55,883 nucleotides of DNA from Opitutus sp. GAS368. Its GTDB lineage: Bacteria > Verrucomicrobiota > Verrucomicrobiia > Opitutales > UBA953. Numbering within the stretch: position 1 is the first letter of the stretch; every line of letters begins with the position of its first letter. Below the pieces are notes generated by a model. That model made no database searches. It was not told where the DNA came from and saw only the letters and a list, made by a program, of their open reading frames with translations. This document shows, piece by piece, positions 39,069 through 49,396 of the stretch. The stretch covers positions 1 through 55,883 of the forward strand of contig CAMCWL010000002.1 of the NCBI GenBank assembly GCA_945882655.1, written 5' to 3'. A program made the translations under genes and the position numbers.

Positions 39069-41098
39069 CGGGGCAGGGCGGCGACTTTGATGAACTGGCC
39101 AATTTCAGCGACGACTTCGTCGAGCCCCTTGTGCGTGTTGTCGAGTCGATGGGCGCCGGTCGGGCAGATTAACGGGGCGGTCTTGCGCGTAGCGTCGAGG
39201 TGGTCGCGCTGCGTGACTTGGTCAGACTGGCCTTCAGCGGCGCGCCGCTGGGCGCGTGCGTCGGGATCAGCTTCCAGGAAGATACGGACTTCCGCATCCG
39301 GGAGGACCACGGAACCGATGTCACGGCCTTCCATCACTACGCCCGCAAAACCCTGATCACTGGCTAACTTCACCTGCGAGCGTTGGTACTCGAGGAGGAA
39401 GGTGCGGACGGCTGGGAGGGCGGCGATTTTCGAGACGGCGGCGTTCACCTCCGGCGTACGCAGGTCGGCATCGTCGGGGAGAACACCGTCAAGGGTCAGC
39501 GCGGAGCTGCGCGCGCCCTGGCGGGCGATAATGGTCGAGCCGATGCGGAGTTTGCTAAGGGCGGCCTTCACCGAGGCCTGATCATCAGCGGCGGCGCCAG
39601 CAAGTAGTAGCGCCTGGGTGAGGCTGCGATAATGTGCACCAGTGTCGACGTGCAGCAGGCCGTGCCGCTGCGCGAGGCGGCGGCTCGTGCTCGATTTCCC
39701 AGACGCGGCACCACCGTCTACGGACACGCGGACAAAGTTAGTGCGGAGGGCTTCCAGCGCCTGGAAGAAATGCGGGAAAGTTTTACCGGTGCAGGTCGGG
39801 TCCTCGATGGCAATCCACGGACGCCCGTCGCCAAAGAGGTCGAAGCTGCCGAGGACGGCGAAACTCATCGCCATGCGATGATCCTCGTAGGTGTGGATGG
39901 TGATCGGACCATCGGCCGCGACGCGGCGGAGTGCGGCCTTGCTGGGGAAGACCGTCAGTGAAGAAAGAGAATCATCCGCCCGCAATTCAGCGGCGGTGGG
40001 GGCGACCTTGATGCCGAGGCGCTCAAGCTCGGTGGCCATCGCGAGCACGCGATCGGTCTCCTGCTTGCGTGTATGCGCGATGCCGCTGATTTTGACCGGA
40101 CCGTCCGCCAACGTGGCAATCGTCGCGAGGGTGAGGAAGGTGTCGGAGAAGGCGTTGAAATCGAAAGCGCCCCCGCGGATGACGGACCAAGATTCCGCGA
40201 TAAGCGTGCCGTTCGCTGGCTTCAGGATGGCACCACACGCGGTGGCGACCTTGGCGAAGGCCGTGTCACCCTGAAGTCCACCGCTGGCGTAGCCTTCGAT
40301 GCGCACGGAAGCACGGAAGCCCGTCACAGCGGGCAAGGCGATGAAGTAGCTGGCTGCGGTGGCGTCTGGCTCGATCGCGTAGGTCGGTTGGGCGACATAG
40401 GCGCCGGGCGCCGGACACGTCCAGCTACCATCGGCGAGTCGTTCGAGCGGGCGGCCGAATTGCCCACACATGCGAGCGGTCATCTCGACGAACGGTTCGG
40501 AGACCGTGGAGCCCTTCATGCTCACCGATGCCCCGGCAGAAAGCGGAAGCACCATCAATAAGGCGGAGAGCAGCTGCGAAGACGCCGAGGCGTCGACTTC
40601 GAGTCGGCCCAGCTTACCAGTGGTGTGGAGGGTGAAAGGGAAGCCACTGGCAGGCGCACCATCAGGCTGCAACGCGCGACAGCCCCCGGAAGTCAGTGCA
40701 TCGAGCAGGCCACGCATGGGGCGGGCCCGCATGGCTTCATCGCCATCGAGTTCATAGCAGCCATCCGGGGCGAGGGCGAGAAAGGCGGTGAGGAAGCGGG
40801 CGGCCGTCCCAGCGTTGCCAATATGGATCTTAGCGCGGGCGTTCGGGATACGACCGCCGAGGCCGGTGACCCGAATCGTGCACGCGCTTTCGTCCGCAGA
40901 GACTTCGAAGCCTAGCGACTGAAGGGCGGCGATGAGGATGCGCGTATCGCGACTAAAGAGCGCTCCGGTGAAGTGCGTGGTGCCGTCGGCGAGCGCAGCC
41001 AGGATTAATGCGCGGTTGGTGATGCTCTTCGAACCCGGGACTTGGGCGACCCCGCGGGCGGGCGTCTGGAACGGGCGGATGATAAGGGTCGGACTCAT
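39065..41098 (-). CDS. aroA-cmk: Fused 3-phosphoshikimate 1-carboxyvinyltransferase / cytidylate kinase
   Basis: N-terminal EPSP synthase (PGSKSITNRALILAALADG, GNAGTAARFLTAF, DHRMAMSFAV) continuous with C-terminal cytidylate kinase (VSVDGGAASGKSSTSRRLA, VVMEGRDIGSVVLPDAEVRIFLEA). Confidence 0.95.
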   Translation of the reverse strand: MSPTLIIRPFQTPARGVAQVPGSKSITNRALILAALADGTTHFTGALFSRDTRILIAALQSLGFEVSADESACTIRVTGLGGRIPNARAKIHIGNAGTAARFLTAFLALAPDGCYELDGDEAMRARPMRGLLDALTSGGCRALQPDGAPASGFPFTLHTTGKLGRLEVDASASSQLLSALLMVLPLSAGASVSMKGSTVSEPFVEMTARMCGQFGRPLERLADGSWTCPAPGAYVAQPTYAIEPDATAASYFIALPAVTGFRASVRIEGYASGGLQGDTAFAKVATACGAILKPANGTLIAESWSVIRGGAFDFNAFSDTFLTLATIATLADGPVKISGIAHTRKQETDRVLAMATELERLGIKVAPTAAELRADDSLSSLTVFPSKAALRRVAADGPITIHTYEDHRMAMSFAVLGSFDLFGDGRPWIAIEDPTCTGKTFPHFFQALEALRTNFVRVSVDGGAASGKSSTSRRLAQRHGLLHVDTGAHYRSLTQALLLAGAAADDQASVKAALSKLRIGSTIIARQGARSSALTLDGVLPDDADLRTPEVNAAVSKIAALPAVRTFLLEYQRSQVKLASDQGFAGVVMEGRDIGSVVLPDAEVRIFLEADPDARAQRRAAEGQSDQVTQRDHLDATRKTAPLICPTGAHRLDNTHKGLDEVVAEIGQFIKVAALPR

Positions 41099-41949
41099 TC
41101 GGGCCGATCCAGGTTCTGTCGGGCGATGCGGGCCTCGGCGAGCAGGCGGCGAAGGGTGGGGACGTCGTTGGCCTCGATGGCGGTGCGCAGTTCCGCGGCG
41201 CGGCGTTCGACGGCGAGTAGGCCGGCGGCCGTGTGACGGGCGTTGGCGAGCATGATGCCTACCCAGAGGTTCTCTTCGCCAGCAGCAACTCGGGTCGAGT
41301 CGCGCAGGCCGGCGCCAGCAGCGAAGCGACGGAAGCCCGGCTGATCGACCACGGCGAGCATGAGCGCAGAGGCCGCCGCATGGGGGACATGGCTAATTGC
41401 CGCGACAATCTCGTCATGCTTGGCGGCATCGGTCTCGTGCAGGATAGAGCCGAGCTCTTCCCAGAAGAGGCGGACGGCGGCCAAGGCCTTGGGGTCTTCA
41501 GCTCCGGTCGGGGTCAGGAAGCAGACACGTCCTTCGAAAAGGTTGGCGGCGGCGTGGGCAGCACCGGCTTTTTCTCCGCCGGCCATCGGATGGGCGCCGA
41601 CGAAAGGATTGGCCGCGGGGAGAAGACGGGCCGCGAGGAGGATCGCACCCTTTACGCTGCCCGCATCGGTGACGACGGCGCCGGGGCTTAGGCCCGGGGC
41701 GATGGCCAGGAAGGTTTCTTCGGCCGTATCGACCGGGGTCGTTACGATGACGAGGTCTGCGCCCTTCACGCAGGCTGCCGCGGCGGCGAAGACTTCGGCC
41801 ACGCCAAAAGCCTGGAGGGTGGCACGAGATTTTTCAGAGCGCGACCAGCAGGCGAGGGAGCCAGCTAGGCCCTTCCTTGCCGCCGCGAGGAGGATTGAGC
41901 CGCCGATGAGGCCGGCGCCGACGACGGCGATGCGCTTGAATTGAGCCAT
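41095..41949 (-). CDS. tyrA: Prephenate (arogenate) dehydrogenase
   Basis: IAVVGAGLIGGSILLAA, TDAGSVKG, FVGAHPMAGGEKAGA, ISHVPHAAASAL. Confidence 0.93.
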   Translation of the reverse strand: MAQFKRIAVVGAGLIGGSILLAAARKGLAGSLACWSRSEKSRATLQAFGVAEVFAAAAACVKGADLVIVTTPVDTAEETFLAIAPGLSPGAVVTDAGSVKGAILLAARLLPAANPFVGAHPMAGGEKAGAAHAAANLFEGRVCFLTPTGAEDPKALAAVRLFWEELGSILHETDAAKHDEIVAAISHVPHAAASALMLAVVDQPGFRRFAAGAGLRDSTRVAAGEENLWVGIMLANARHTAAGLLAVERRAAELRTAIEANDVPTLRRLLAEARIARQNLDRPE

Positions 41950-42038
41950 TTCCAATATTGAAGGTATGACTTTGATGAACCAGAGTGACGAACTATTAAA
42001 GCAAACAAACCGCTGACGATGAAGTTGGCGGCTCTGAC

Positions 42039-43796
42039 ATGACCCAAGGCCCCCCGAACCCCAAGAACGACTTTGTCGCCGCTCCCGACCCGCGGGCCGG
42101 CCGGAGCAAGGTTTCGCCGGGACAAATCTGGCTCAAGATTCGGGCGGCACTCCTTGTCCTCGTCCTGCTTGCGCTCGGGATTGCTAGCCTGCTCCTTTAT
42201 ACTTCGGACCGTCGGAGTACGCGCCAAGCGGAGCTGATCATCTCACCCGAGGCGGCAGAGGCACTCCGGCTGCGGTCAGTCCAGCTGGAAATCGACTTCG
42301 AGAAGATCCGCCAGGAACGGTTTGAATTGAAGGAGGCCGACATCGCCCTGCTGGAAGAAGCCCTCCGACTGCAGGAGGAGTATATCACCGCTCGCCAGTC
42401 GGTGGGTACGGATAATGCTCGGCAGCAGTCCCTGCGCCGGCGCTTACATCTGATCCGTGGCGAGCGGCTACGGCACGACTCCGATGAGGCCGAAGCGAAG
42501 GCTCTCGTGTTAGCCAAGACCGACGAAGCAGCCGCGATTCCGCTCCTCCGCCAGGCCATCGCCTGGGAAAAGGAGATCGAGACGAAATGGGAATTCTCCG
42601 GCCTTGCTGAGCCTGGCCGACGCGCGCGGCTGGACACCCGCCTTCGTCGCCTCGAATCCGCCCCGCTCTGGCAGCAGGGACGCGCTATCGAAGCGGAAGC
42701 CGAGACGCTCTTCGCGGCGGGTAAGTTTGCCGACGCGGCCGCCAAGTTTAGCCAAGCTATCGATTGCGAGACAGATTTCCTCGCCCGCTATCGCGATGTG
42801 CGGAATACCGAGTTCGGACGATCGGATAAACTCGCCGAACGCCGCGAAACCGCTTTTTCCGGTGAAGCTTGGAATGGTATCCAGTCCCATCGGGCCCAAG
42901 CCGAAGCTTTCGAAAAGAAAGGGGAGTGGCCGTCCGCGACGCGCGCATGGCAGGCTGCGGTGGATGCATTCGCCAAGTTGCTTACCGATTATCCAAAGAG
43001 CAGCTTTGCCGACCGGACGCAGGAGGCGGCGATGGCCACCCGCCTTAACTTCGCCCGCTTCCATGAAGAGATTGGTGCTTTGCGGACCCGCTGCGAACAA
43101 CTCCGGTCCGCCTTGCGGGCGCGCCGCGCCGACGAAGCGATCCTGTTGGCCGATAATCTTGTCACCGAGGCCCGCCGGATTGGCTCAGCCAATACCGGTG
43201 TCTTCCGGCCCGAGGATGACGAGCGCAAGCAACTCGAATACCTCGCGGTGAACGGCGCGGTCGTCCGTAGTGCGCTGAGCATCATCGACCAGAACTTGCG
43301 CCCCATCCCGGCTTCGTCCGTGCGTATTTATCGGACGGAGATTCCGCAGGGCCTTTATGCCTCCGTCATGGGGGCTAACCCAAGCTCCGCTCGTCGTGAA
43401 GCTAATCCGGTCGAGTCCGTAACTTATGCGGACGCCGAGGCCTTTGCAGTCCGTTTTGGCTGGATCTTGGGTGCCAAGGTACGCCTACCAACCTTGGCTG
43501 AGTTCATGGCCGCCGTCGGAGATCTGAGCAAAAACTCAGTCCCAGCTCAGGCTTGGACCGCCGAGAACACGGACGGGATGACGGTGCGTCCGGTCGGGAC
43601 TAACACGGCCAACGCTTCCGGAATCCATGATTTAATCGGCAACGTTGAAGAGTGGACGAAGGCCTCGCCGAGCGAGACCCGCGCCCCCGCGTTGGGAGGG
43701 AGTATCCTCACCGCGCCCGGCAAAGCATTCCCTGCCCGGGAGGTCTTCAAGCGGGAGAAGAGCCGGACGCTCGGGTTTCGTATCGTCATTGAATAA
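42039..43796 (+). CDS. Membrane-anchored SUMF1/formylglycine-generating-enzyme-like domain protein
   Basis: N-terminal TM, charged helical middle, C-terminal ANPVESVTYADAEAFAVRFG...LRLPT-like VRLPTLAEF...DLIGNVEEWT...LGFRIVIE. Confidence 0.78.
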   Translation: MTQGPPNPKNDFVAAPDPRAGRSKVSPGQIWLKIRAALLVLVLLALGIASLLLYTSDRRSTRQAELIISPEAAEALRLRSVQLEIDFEKIRQERFELKEADIALLEEALRLQEEYITARQSVGTDNARQQSLRRRLHLIRGERLRHDSDEAEAKALVLAKTDEAAAIPLLRQAIAWEKEIETKWEFSGLAEPGRRARLDTRLRRLESAPLWQQGRAIEAEAETLFAAGKFADAAAKFSQAIDCETDFLARYRDVRNTEFGRSDKLAERRETAFSGEAWNGIQSHRAQAEAFEKKGEWPSATRAWQAAVDAFAKLLTDYPKSSFADRTQEAAMATRLNFARFHEEIGALRTRCEQLRSALRARRADEAILLADNLVTEARRIGSANTGVFRPEDDERKQLEYLAVNGAVVRSALSIIDQNLRPIPASSVRIYRTEIPQGLYASVMGANPSSARREANPVESVTYADAEAFAVRFGWILGAKVRLPTLAEFMAAVGDLSKNSVPAQAWTAENTDGMTVRPVGTNTANASGIHDLIGNVEEWTKASPSETRAPALGGSILTAPGKAFPAREVFKREKSRTLGFRIVIE

Positions 43797-43827
43797 ACGT
43801 CCCGGGTCCTAATTATAAAGCGACCCC

Positions 43828-45729
43828 ATGGCTGCCCCAGTCCATCGACTCCAACGTGCCGCGTTCTTTTTCGCGACCTATGGAGCCTTGGCCGCGTTGT
43901 CACTTTGGTTCGCCTACGAGCTTCGTTTCGCTGGAGAGGATGCCCTGACCGGAGGGCAGCATCAGGCGGCGGAGGCATACTTATACCTCCAGCGCCCGAT
44001 GGTGTTGCTCTGGCTCATTCCCCTTAAGGTAGTGCTACTCGGAATCTGGGGTCAGTTCCGCGGCGTCTTCTATTACTTCCGACTTACCGATGCCTTGCGT
44101 ATGGTCTTTGCTCTGGCCGCCGCCACGGCCATCGCGTTTACACTGCCCTCAATCATCGGCAGCAGCGACCCAGCGCAGGCGTTTAGCGTTCCCCGTGGCG
44201 TCACGTTGGTAGACTTCAATCTATCGTTGGTGCTATTCGTCGGCTTCCGGGTCTCGATCCGCGCGTTGCGCGAACGCTTCTGGAGCAAGGAACAGGCAAC
44301 GCAGGGCGCCGTCGAGCGCATCGCGATTGTCGGCGCTGGGCAGGCAGGCGCGCAGCTCGCCGCGGAGCTCATGAGCCGTCGCGGCCACGGTATCGAGCCG
44401 GTCTGTTTCCTGGATGATGACGTCGCCAAACATAACCTTCATATTCATGGCGTGCCGGTGATTGGCGCCCCGGAGCGCATGCCGGAGCTGGCTGAGAAAT
44501 ACGGCGTCACCGAAATCATCCTCGCCTTACCCGCCTCAGCGGTGCGTCGCATCCGCGAAGTGAGCACGCTCGCGTCGGCTAATAATCTCCGCGTGCTCGT
44601 GGTGCCCTCCATGTCCGAGATGGCCGGCGGGCGCGTACGGGCGAGCGATATCCGCCCAATCTCGGTTGAGGACATCCTCGGCCGCGAACCCGCCAAACTC
44701 GACGATGAGGCCATTGATGCAATGGTCAAAGGTCGCACCGTACTCATCACGGGTGCCGGTGGGAGCATCGGATCCGAGCTATGTCGCCAGGTTGCGGCCC
44801 GTTCGCCGGCCCGCCTCATCATGCTCGATCAGTGCGAGGTGCTTCTCTACCAGGCAGAACAGGAGCTCATCTCTGCTGGTGCGGGCGCTCTCATCACGCC
44901 CATCGTCGGCGATGTCACCCATGTCGATCGCATGCGCGATGTCTTCACCCGCTTCAAACCGGAGCTCGTCCTGCATGCCGCGGCACACAAGCACGTGCCG
45001 ATGATGGAGTCGCAGCCCTCCGAAGCTCTCAAGAATAACGTCCTCGGCACAGAGATCGTCGCCCGTCTCGCCGCAGAGCACGGCGCGTCGAAGTTCGTCC
45101 TTATCTCCTCGGACAAGGCCGTCAACCCGACCAACGTCATGGGTGCGAGCAAGCGGCTCGCCGAACGCGTCGTCCGCACGATGCAGGCTGAAGCGGGGGC
45201 CAAGACGGCCTTCCTGGCCGTGCGCTTCGGCAACGTCCTTGGATCTTCCGGTTCGGTGATCCCCATCTTCCGACGCCAGATCGCTGCCGGCGGTCCCGTC
45301 ACGGTAACGCACCCCGAGGTGAAGCGCTACTTCATGACTATCCCTGAGGCGGTCGGGCTCGTGCTGCAGAGCGCGACGCTTGGCGCTGGCGGTGATATCC
45401 TCGTCCTCGAGATGGGCCAGCCCTTGAAGATTGTCGACGTGGCCCGCCAGCTGATCGAGCTCAGCGGACTTCGCCCCGACATCGACATCGAGATTCGCAT
45501 CATCGGCCTGCGCCCAGGCGAAAAGCTGGTCGAGGAACTTCAATACGAAGGGGAGCAGTATCGCCCGACCGAGCACCCGCGCGTCTTCCGCTTCGTGGCG
45601 GACCACGTCCCGCAGGATTCGGTGGAATCCTTGGTGAGCCGCGTTCGTGCCCTGCTTCCCTTGGAGCGTCAGGCCTGCAAGCAGGGGATGCGGGACCTGG
45701 TCCCCGAATACGTGCCCTTCGCGGAGTAG
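43828..45729 (+). CDS. CapD/FlaA1/PglF-type nucleoside-diphosphate sugar dehydratase/epimerase
   Basis: N-terminal TMs, CoA-binding-like Rossmann (IAIVGAGQAGAQLAAEL), then VLITGAGGSIGSELCRQVA, HAAAHKHVPMMESQP, SDKAVNPTNVMGASKRLAE. Confidence 0.94.
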   Translation: MAAPVHRLQRAAFFFATYGALAALSLWFAYELRFAGEDALTGGQHQAAEAYLYLQRPMVLLWLIPLKVVLLGIWGQFRGVFYYFRLTDALRMVFALAAATAIAFTLPSIIGSSDPAQAFSVPRGVTLVDFNLSLVLFVGFRVSIRALRERFWSKEQATQGAVERIAIVGAGQAGAQLAAELMSRRGHGIEPVCFLDDDVAKHNLHIHGVPVIGAPERMPELAEKYGVTEIILALPASAVRRIREVSTLASANNLRVLVVPSMSEMAGGRVRASDIRPISVEDILGREPAKLDDEAIDAMVKGRTVLITGAGGSIGSELCRQVAARSPARLIMLDQCEVLLYQAEQELISAGAGALITPIVGDVTHVDRMRDVFTRFKPELVLHAAAHKHVPMMESQPSEALKNNVLGTEIVARLAAEHGASKFVLISSDKAVNPTNVMGASKRLAERVVRTMQAEAGAKTAFLAVRFGNVLGSSGSVIPIFRRQIAAGGPVTVTHPEVKRYFMTIPEAVGLVLQSATLGAGGDILVLEMGQPLKIVDVARQLIELSGLRPDIDIEIRIIGLRPGEKLVEELQYEGEQYRPTEHPRVFRFVADHVPQDSVESLVSRVRALLPLERQACKQGMRDLVPEYVPFAE

Positions 45730-45780
45730 TTTTTACGCTTCGGGCTTCACAGGCGGGCATGGCTGCGACACGCTTCGGGC

Positions 45781-46302
45781 ATGGCTCGCGCGCTTTCCTC
45801 CGCACCTCTGGTCGGCATCATCATGGGCTCCCAGTCCGATTGGGAGACGATGGTCAACGCCGCCGACACGCTCAAGAAGCTGGGTGTCCCCTTTGAGGCC
45901 GAGGTCGTGAGTGCTCACCGCACGCCGCTTAAGCTCAAGGATTATGCCCTGGCTGCCCGTCGTCGTGGCCTGAAGGTCATCATCGCAGGCGCCGGTGGCG
46001 CGGCTCACCTCCCAGGCATGGTAGCCGCCATGACCTCTCTTCCCGTCATGGGCGTTCCCGTGCAGTCCAAGACGCTCGACGGAATCGATTCGCTGCTTTC
46101 GATCGTCCAGATGCCGGCAGGTATCCCCGTCCACACTTTCGCTATTGGCCGAGCTGGTGCGATCAACGCCGCGCTCGGCGCTGCCGCGGTGCTCGCCTTG
46201 TCCGACGCCAAGCTGGCTATGAAGCTCGATGCCTATCGCGCCGAGCAGACCAAGGCCGTGCTCGATAATTCGATCCCCGGTCGTAAGGGCAAGAAGCGCT
46301 AA
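45781..46302 (+). CDS. purE: N5-carboxyaminoimidazole ribonucleotide mutase
   Basis: [45 protein letters not shown]. Confidence 0.97.
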   Translation: MARALSSAPLVGIIMGSQSDWETMVNAADTLKKLGVPFEAEVVSAHRTPLKLKDYALAARRRGLKVIIAGAGGAAHLPGMVAAMTSLPVMGVPVQSKTLDGIDSLLSIVQMPAGIPVHTFAIGRAGAINAALGAAAVLALSDAKLAMKLDAYRAEQTKAVLDNSIPGRKGKKR

Positions 46303-46305
46303 GCC

Positions 46306-47439
46306 ATGGAGCGACCCCTGCAGCCCGGCGGCACCATCGGCATCCTCGGCGGCGGCCAGCTCGGCCGCATGTCGGCCATCGCCGCGCGCCGTCTCGGATA
46401 CAAGGTGCGCACGTTCGATCCTTCTGCGAGCGCCTGCGCTGCGGGCATTGCCGATGAGCACGTGACCGCCGATTGGAGCGACACCGCGGCCCTCACACGT
46501 TTCGCGCAGGGTTGCGGACGCATCACCCTCGAGTTCGAGAACATCCCGCCTGCGACCGTTGAGTTTGTCGCGAAGACGGTCCCGTGCCATCCGTCCGCTA
46601 AAGTCTTGGCGACCTGTCAGAATCGCCGTCGCGAGAAGGAGTTCCTCCGGGCCTCCGGTATCCCTTGCGCGAACTTCGCCGTCGTGTCGTCGCTCGCCGA
46701 GCTTCAGGCCGCAGTGAAAACCGTTGGCTTCCCGTGCGTGCTGAAGACGGCGGATTTCGGCTATGACGGTAAAGGACAGGTCAAGCTACCGACCGCTGAA
46801 GCGGATCTCGCCGCCGCGTGGGACAAGATCGGAGGCGCTGTCGGCGTCCTCGAAGCCTGGGTACCGTTCCAGATGGAGATCTCCGTACTCGTTGCGCGTT
46901 TGATCGACGGTCGCACCGCGGTCTACGATCCGGCTGAAAACATCCACCGGAATCACATCCTACATCTTTCCATCTCCCCGGCTCGTATCTCCGAAGCGAC
47001 GGCCGCCGAGGCGCGTGCCTTGGCGCTCAGTATTGCCGAGAAGATCCAGCTCGTCGGTCTCCTCGCCGTTGAGATGTTCGTCAAGCATGGCCGCATCGTG
47101 GTCAACGAGCTCGCCCCTCGTCCGCATAACAGCGGCCACCAAACTTTTGACGCCAACGAGACGAGTCAGTTCGAACAGCACATCCGCGCCGTGTGCGGCC
47201 TGCCGCTTGGCGGAACGAAGCCGTTGGCCCCTTCCGCGATGGTGAATCTCCTTGGCGACGTCTGGCGCAACGGCCAGGAGCCAGACTGGACTAAGGTCCT
47301 CGCGGACCCGTCCGCCAAGCTCCACCTCTACGATAAGGGCCAAGCCGCACCGGGCCGCAAGATGGGCCACATCACCGTCACCGCGACGACGCTCGAAGAA
47401 GCCATCCGCCGCGCCGAAGCGCTGCACGCCGCGCTCTGA
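46306..47439 (+). CDS. purK: N5-carboxyaminoimidazole ribonucleotide synthase
   Basis: GTIGILGGGQLGRMSAIAA, FGYDGKGQ, VNELAPRPHNSGHQTFDANETSQFEQHIRAV. Confidence 0.97.
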   Translation: MERPLQPGGTIGILGGGQLGRMSAIAARRLGYKVRTFDPSASACAAGIADEHVTADWSDTAALTRFAQGCGRITLEFENIPPATVEFVAKTVPCHPSAKVLATCQNRRREKEFLRASGIPCANFAVVSSLAELQAAVKTVGFPCVLKTADFGYDGKGQVKLPTAEADLAAAWDKIGGAVGVLEAWVPFQMEISVLVARLIDGRTAVYDPAENIHRNHILHLSISPARISEATAAEARALALSIAEKIQLVGLLAVEMFVKHGRIVVNELAPRPHNSGHQTFDANETSQFEQHIRAVCGLPLGGTKPLAPSAMVNLLGDVWRNGQEPDWTKVLADPSAKLHLYDKGQAAPGRKMGHITVTATTLEEAIRRAEALHAAL

Positions 47440-47892
47440 TTAGTCGAGCAGTTCGGGCTTACGACTGAACAGCTCAATCGGAATCTGACCGAGGCTGAGG
47501 AAGAGTAAGACCGCCTGGAAGACCGGGATCTTCGCCTTTAGGCCGGCGTTCTGCGCAATGTAGTTCTTGGCCATCACTTCGCAGATCATTGCCATCGCGA
47601 AGACGACAGAGGCGACGCAGAGCAAGCTGAAGAGCCAACGCCACACCTTTGGGCTCTCGATGCGGCGCCAGGGGAGGAATAGCAGACCTGCGTAGGCGAT
47701 GAAATACCAGGACTCCACGCGGAGAGCGACGGGGAAGGTGACGATAGCGGGATCCCAGCGAGGCGGGATATGGAGAGGGCCGAGGCTGACTCCGCCGATG
47801 AGACCATTGAGTCCGAGTCCGACGCACAGGAGGCCGAACAGGATCACGATAATGCGTCCGTAGCGGATGCGTTGGGCGGTGACGTCGTTCAT
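47440..47892 (-). CDS. Hypothetical integral membrane protein
   Basis: About four hydrophobic segments; start MNDVTAQRIRYGRIIVILFGLL preferred over the longer ORF. Confidence 0.68.
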   Translation of the reverse strand: MNDVTAQRIRYGRIIVILFGLLCVGLGLNGLIGGVSLGPLHIPPRWDPAIVTFPVALRVESWYFIAYAGLLFLPWRRIESPKVWRWLFSLLCVASVVFAMAMICEVMAKNYIAQNAGLKAKIPVFQAVLLFLSLGQIPIELFSRKPELLD

Positions 47893-47930
47893 GAGGCGAG
47901 TGAAGGCGGAAGGGCAGCCGAAGCAACTGC

Positions 47931-48818
47931 TCAGAGCGGGCGAAAGAGGGCGACGTCGCTCCATTCGCCCATGATACGTCCGTCCGACTTCATGCCCTCG
48001 CCCCAAGCTTCGCGGCATTTGGCTTCGAAGTGGGCGCGGACCGAGTCCTGTTCCTTGGCGAGGATACCACTGAGCGCGAGGACGCCGCCGGGGCTGACAG
48101 AGTCGATAAGGTTGTCGGCGTAGATGCAGAGCACGTCGCTGATGATATTCGCGAGCACGACGTCCGCGCGGCCGGTCAGGCGGAAGCCTTCTTCCAGACC
48201 AGCGTGGTGGAAGGCGACGGCCTCATCGGCGATGCCGTTCTCTTCGCGGTTGGCGATACTGACGCGTACGGACTCAGGATCGCGGTCGAAACCGGCGATA
48301 CGTCCGCAACCGAGCTTGGCGGCAGAAAGGGCGAGGATGCCGGAGCCACAGCCCGCGTCGGTGACGGAGACCTTGGCGGCAGCGTGCGTCTCCAGGAAAT
48401 CCATCATCCGGATAGCGCAGAGCCGGGTTGTCGGGTGGTCGCCGGTGCCGAAGGCCAGTCCAGCGTCGAACCAGATTACCGCGGCGTCGGCGGGAACGGC
48501 GTGCTTGCCGCGCATCCAGGCGGGGACCCAGTGGAGGCGACCATGATCCCAAGGCTTGAGGTGCTCCTTATAGGCTTCCTTCCAGTCCTTGTCGGCCATG
48601 ACGGTTTCTTCATAGGCCTCGGGGAGTTTCTTAAAGGCTTTGCGCAGGCCAGCCCAAGCTTCGTCGGCCTCGGCCTTCGTGTCGAAGTAACCCATCACGA
48701 AGTGAGGCTTCCCGGGGCCTTCATGGAAGAGCATCCATGATGAGCGGGTGAGTTCACAGAAATGGTCCTCTAACGGTTGGACCATGTCTTCGTGGATGGG
48801 GGACTTCAGTTCAATCAT
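47931..48818 (-). CDS. prmA: Ribosomal protein L11 methyltransferase
   Basis: AFGTGDHPTTRLCAIRMMDFLE, VTDAGCGSGILALSAAKLG, VLANIISDVL. Confidence 0.9.
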   Translation of the reverse strand: MIELKSPIHEDMVQPLEDHFCELTRSSWMLFHEGPGKPHFVMGYFDTKAEADEAWAGLRKAFKKLPEAYEETVMADKDWKEAYKEHLKPWDHGRLHWVPAWMRGKHAVPADAAVIWFDAGLAFGTGDHPTTRLCAIRMMDFLETHAAAKVSVTDAGCGSGILALSAAKLGCGRIAGFDRDPESVRVSIANREENGIADEAVAFHHAGLEEGFRLTGRADVVLANIISDVLCIYADNLIDSVSPGGVLALSGILAKEQDSVRAHFEAKCREAWGEGMKSDGRIMGEWSDVALFRPL

Positions 48819-49396
48819 CAGGAAAGGGTCTCGCTCAGGCGGGCGATGACGGCGGGGAGTAGGGCGTGCTCGGCGGCGTGGATCTTATTGGCGAAGGATT
48901 CTAATGAGTCAGCCAGCTCGCGGGGTACGCGGGTCTGGCCGAGGTGGGCGCCGCCGTCGATCTCGGCGTTGACCCAGTGGACGGTACAGCCCGCTTCCGG
49001 GACACCGGCGTTCCATGCTTGGCCGATGCCATCGAGGCCCGGGAACGCGGGGAGGAGGCTTGGGTGGAGGTTGATGATGCGGCCTGCAAAAGCATCGAGG
49101 AGGGGGGCCTTGATCACGCGCATGAAGCCAGCGAGGACGATGAGGTCTACTTTCGCGGCCTTGAGGTCGTCCGCCCAGGCCTGCTCGCGTTCAGGGGAGA
49201 ACTTCGTCTTGAAGGGACCGGTATCGAGGAAACGGGCCGGCACGCCGTACTTCGGGCCCAGTTCAAGCATCTTGCAGGTCGGGACGTCACACCAGATGCC
49301 GACTATCTTGGCTTGGCCGAGGCGGCCTTCGGCTTGGGCGCGGAGGACGGCGTCGGCATTGGAGCCGCGACCGGAACCAAGGAGGGCGACGCGCAT
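48818..49396 (-). CDS. purN: Phosphoribosylglycinamide formyltransferase
   Basis: VALLGSGRGSNADAVL, VLAGFMRVIKAPLLDAFAGRIINLHPSLLPAFPGLDGIGQAWNAGVPEAGCTVHWVNAEIDGG. Confidence 0.95.
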   Translation of the reverse strand: MRVALLGSGRGSNADAVLRAQAEGRLGQAKIVGIWCDVPTCKMLELGPKYGVPARFLDTGPFKTKFSPEREQAWADDLKAAKVDLIVLAGFMRVIKAPLLDAFAGRIINLHPSLLPAFPGLDGIGQAWNAGVPEAGCTVHWVNAEIDGGAHLGQTRVPRELADSLESFANKIHAAEHALLPAVIARLSETLS

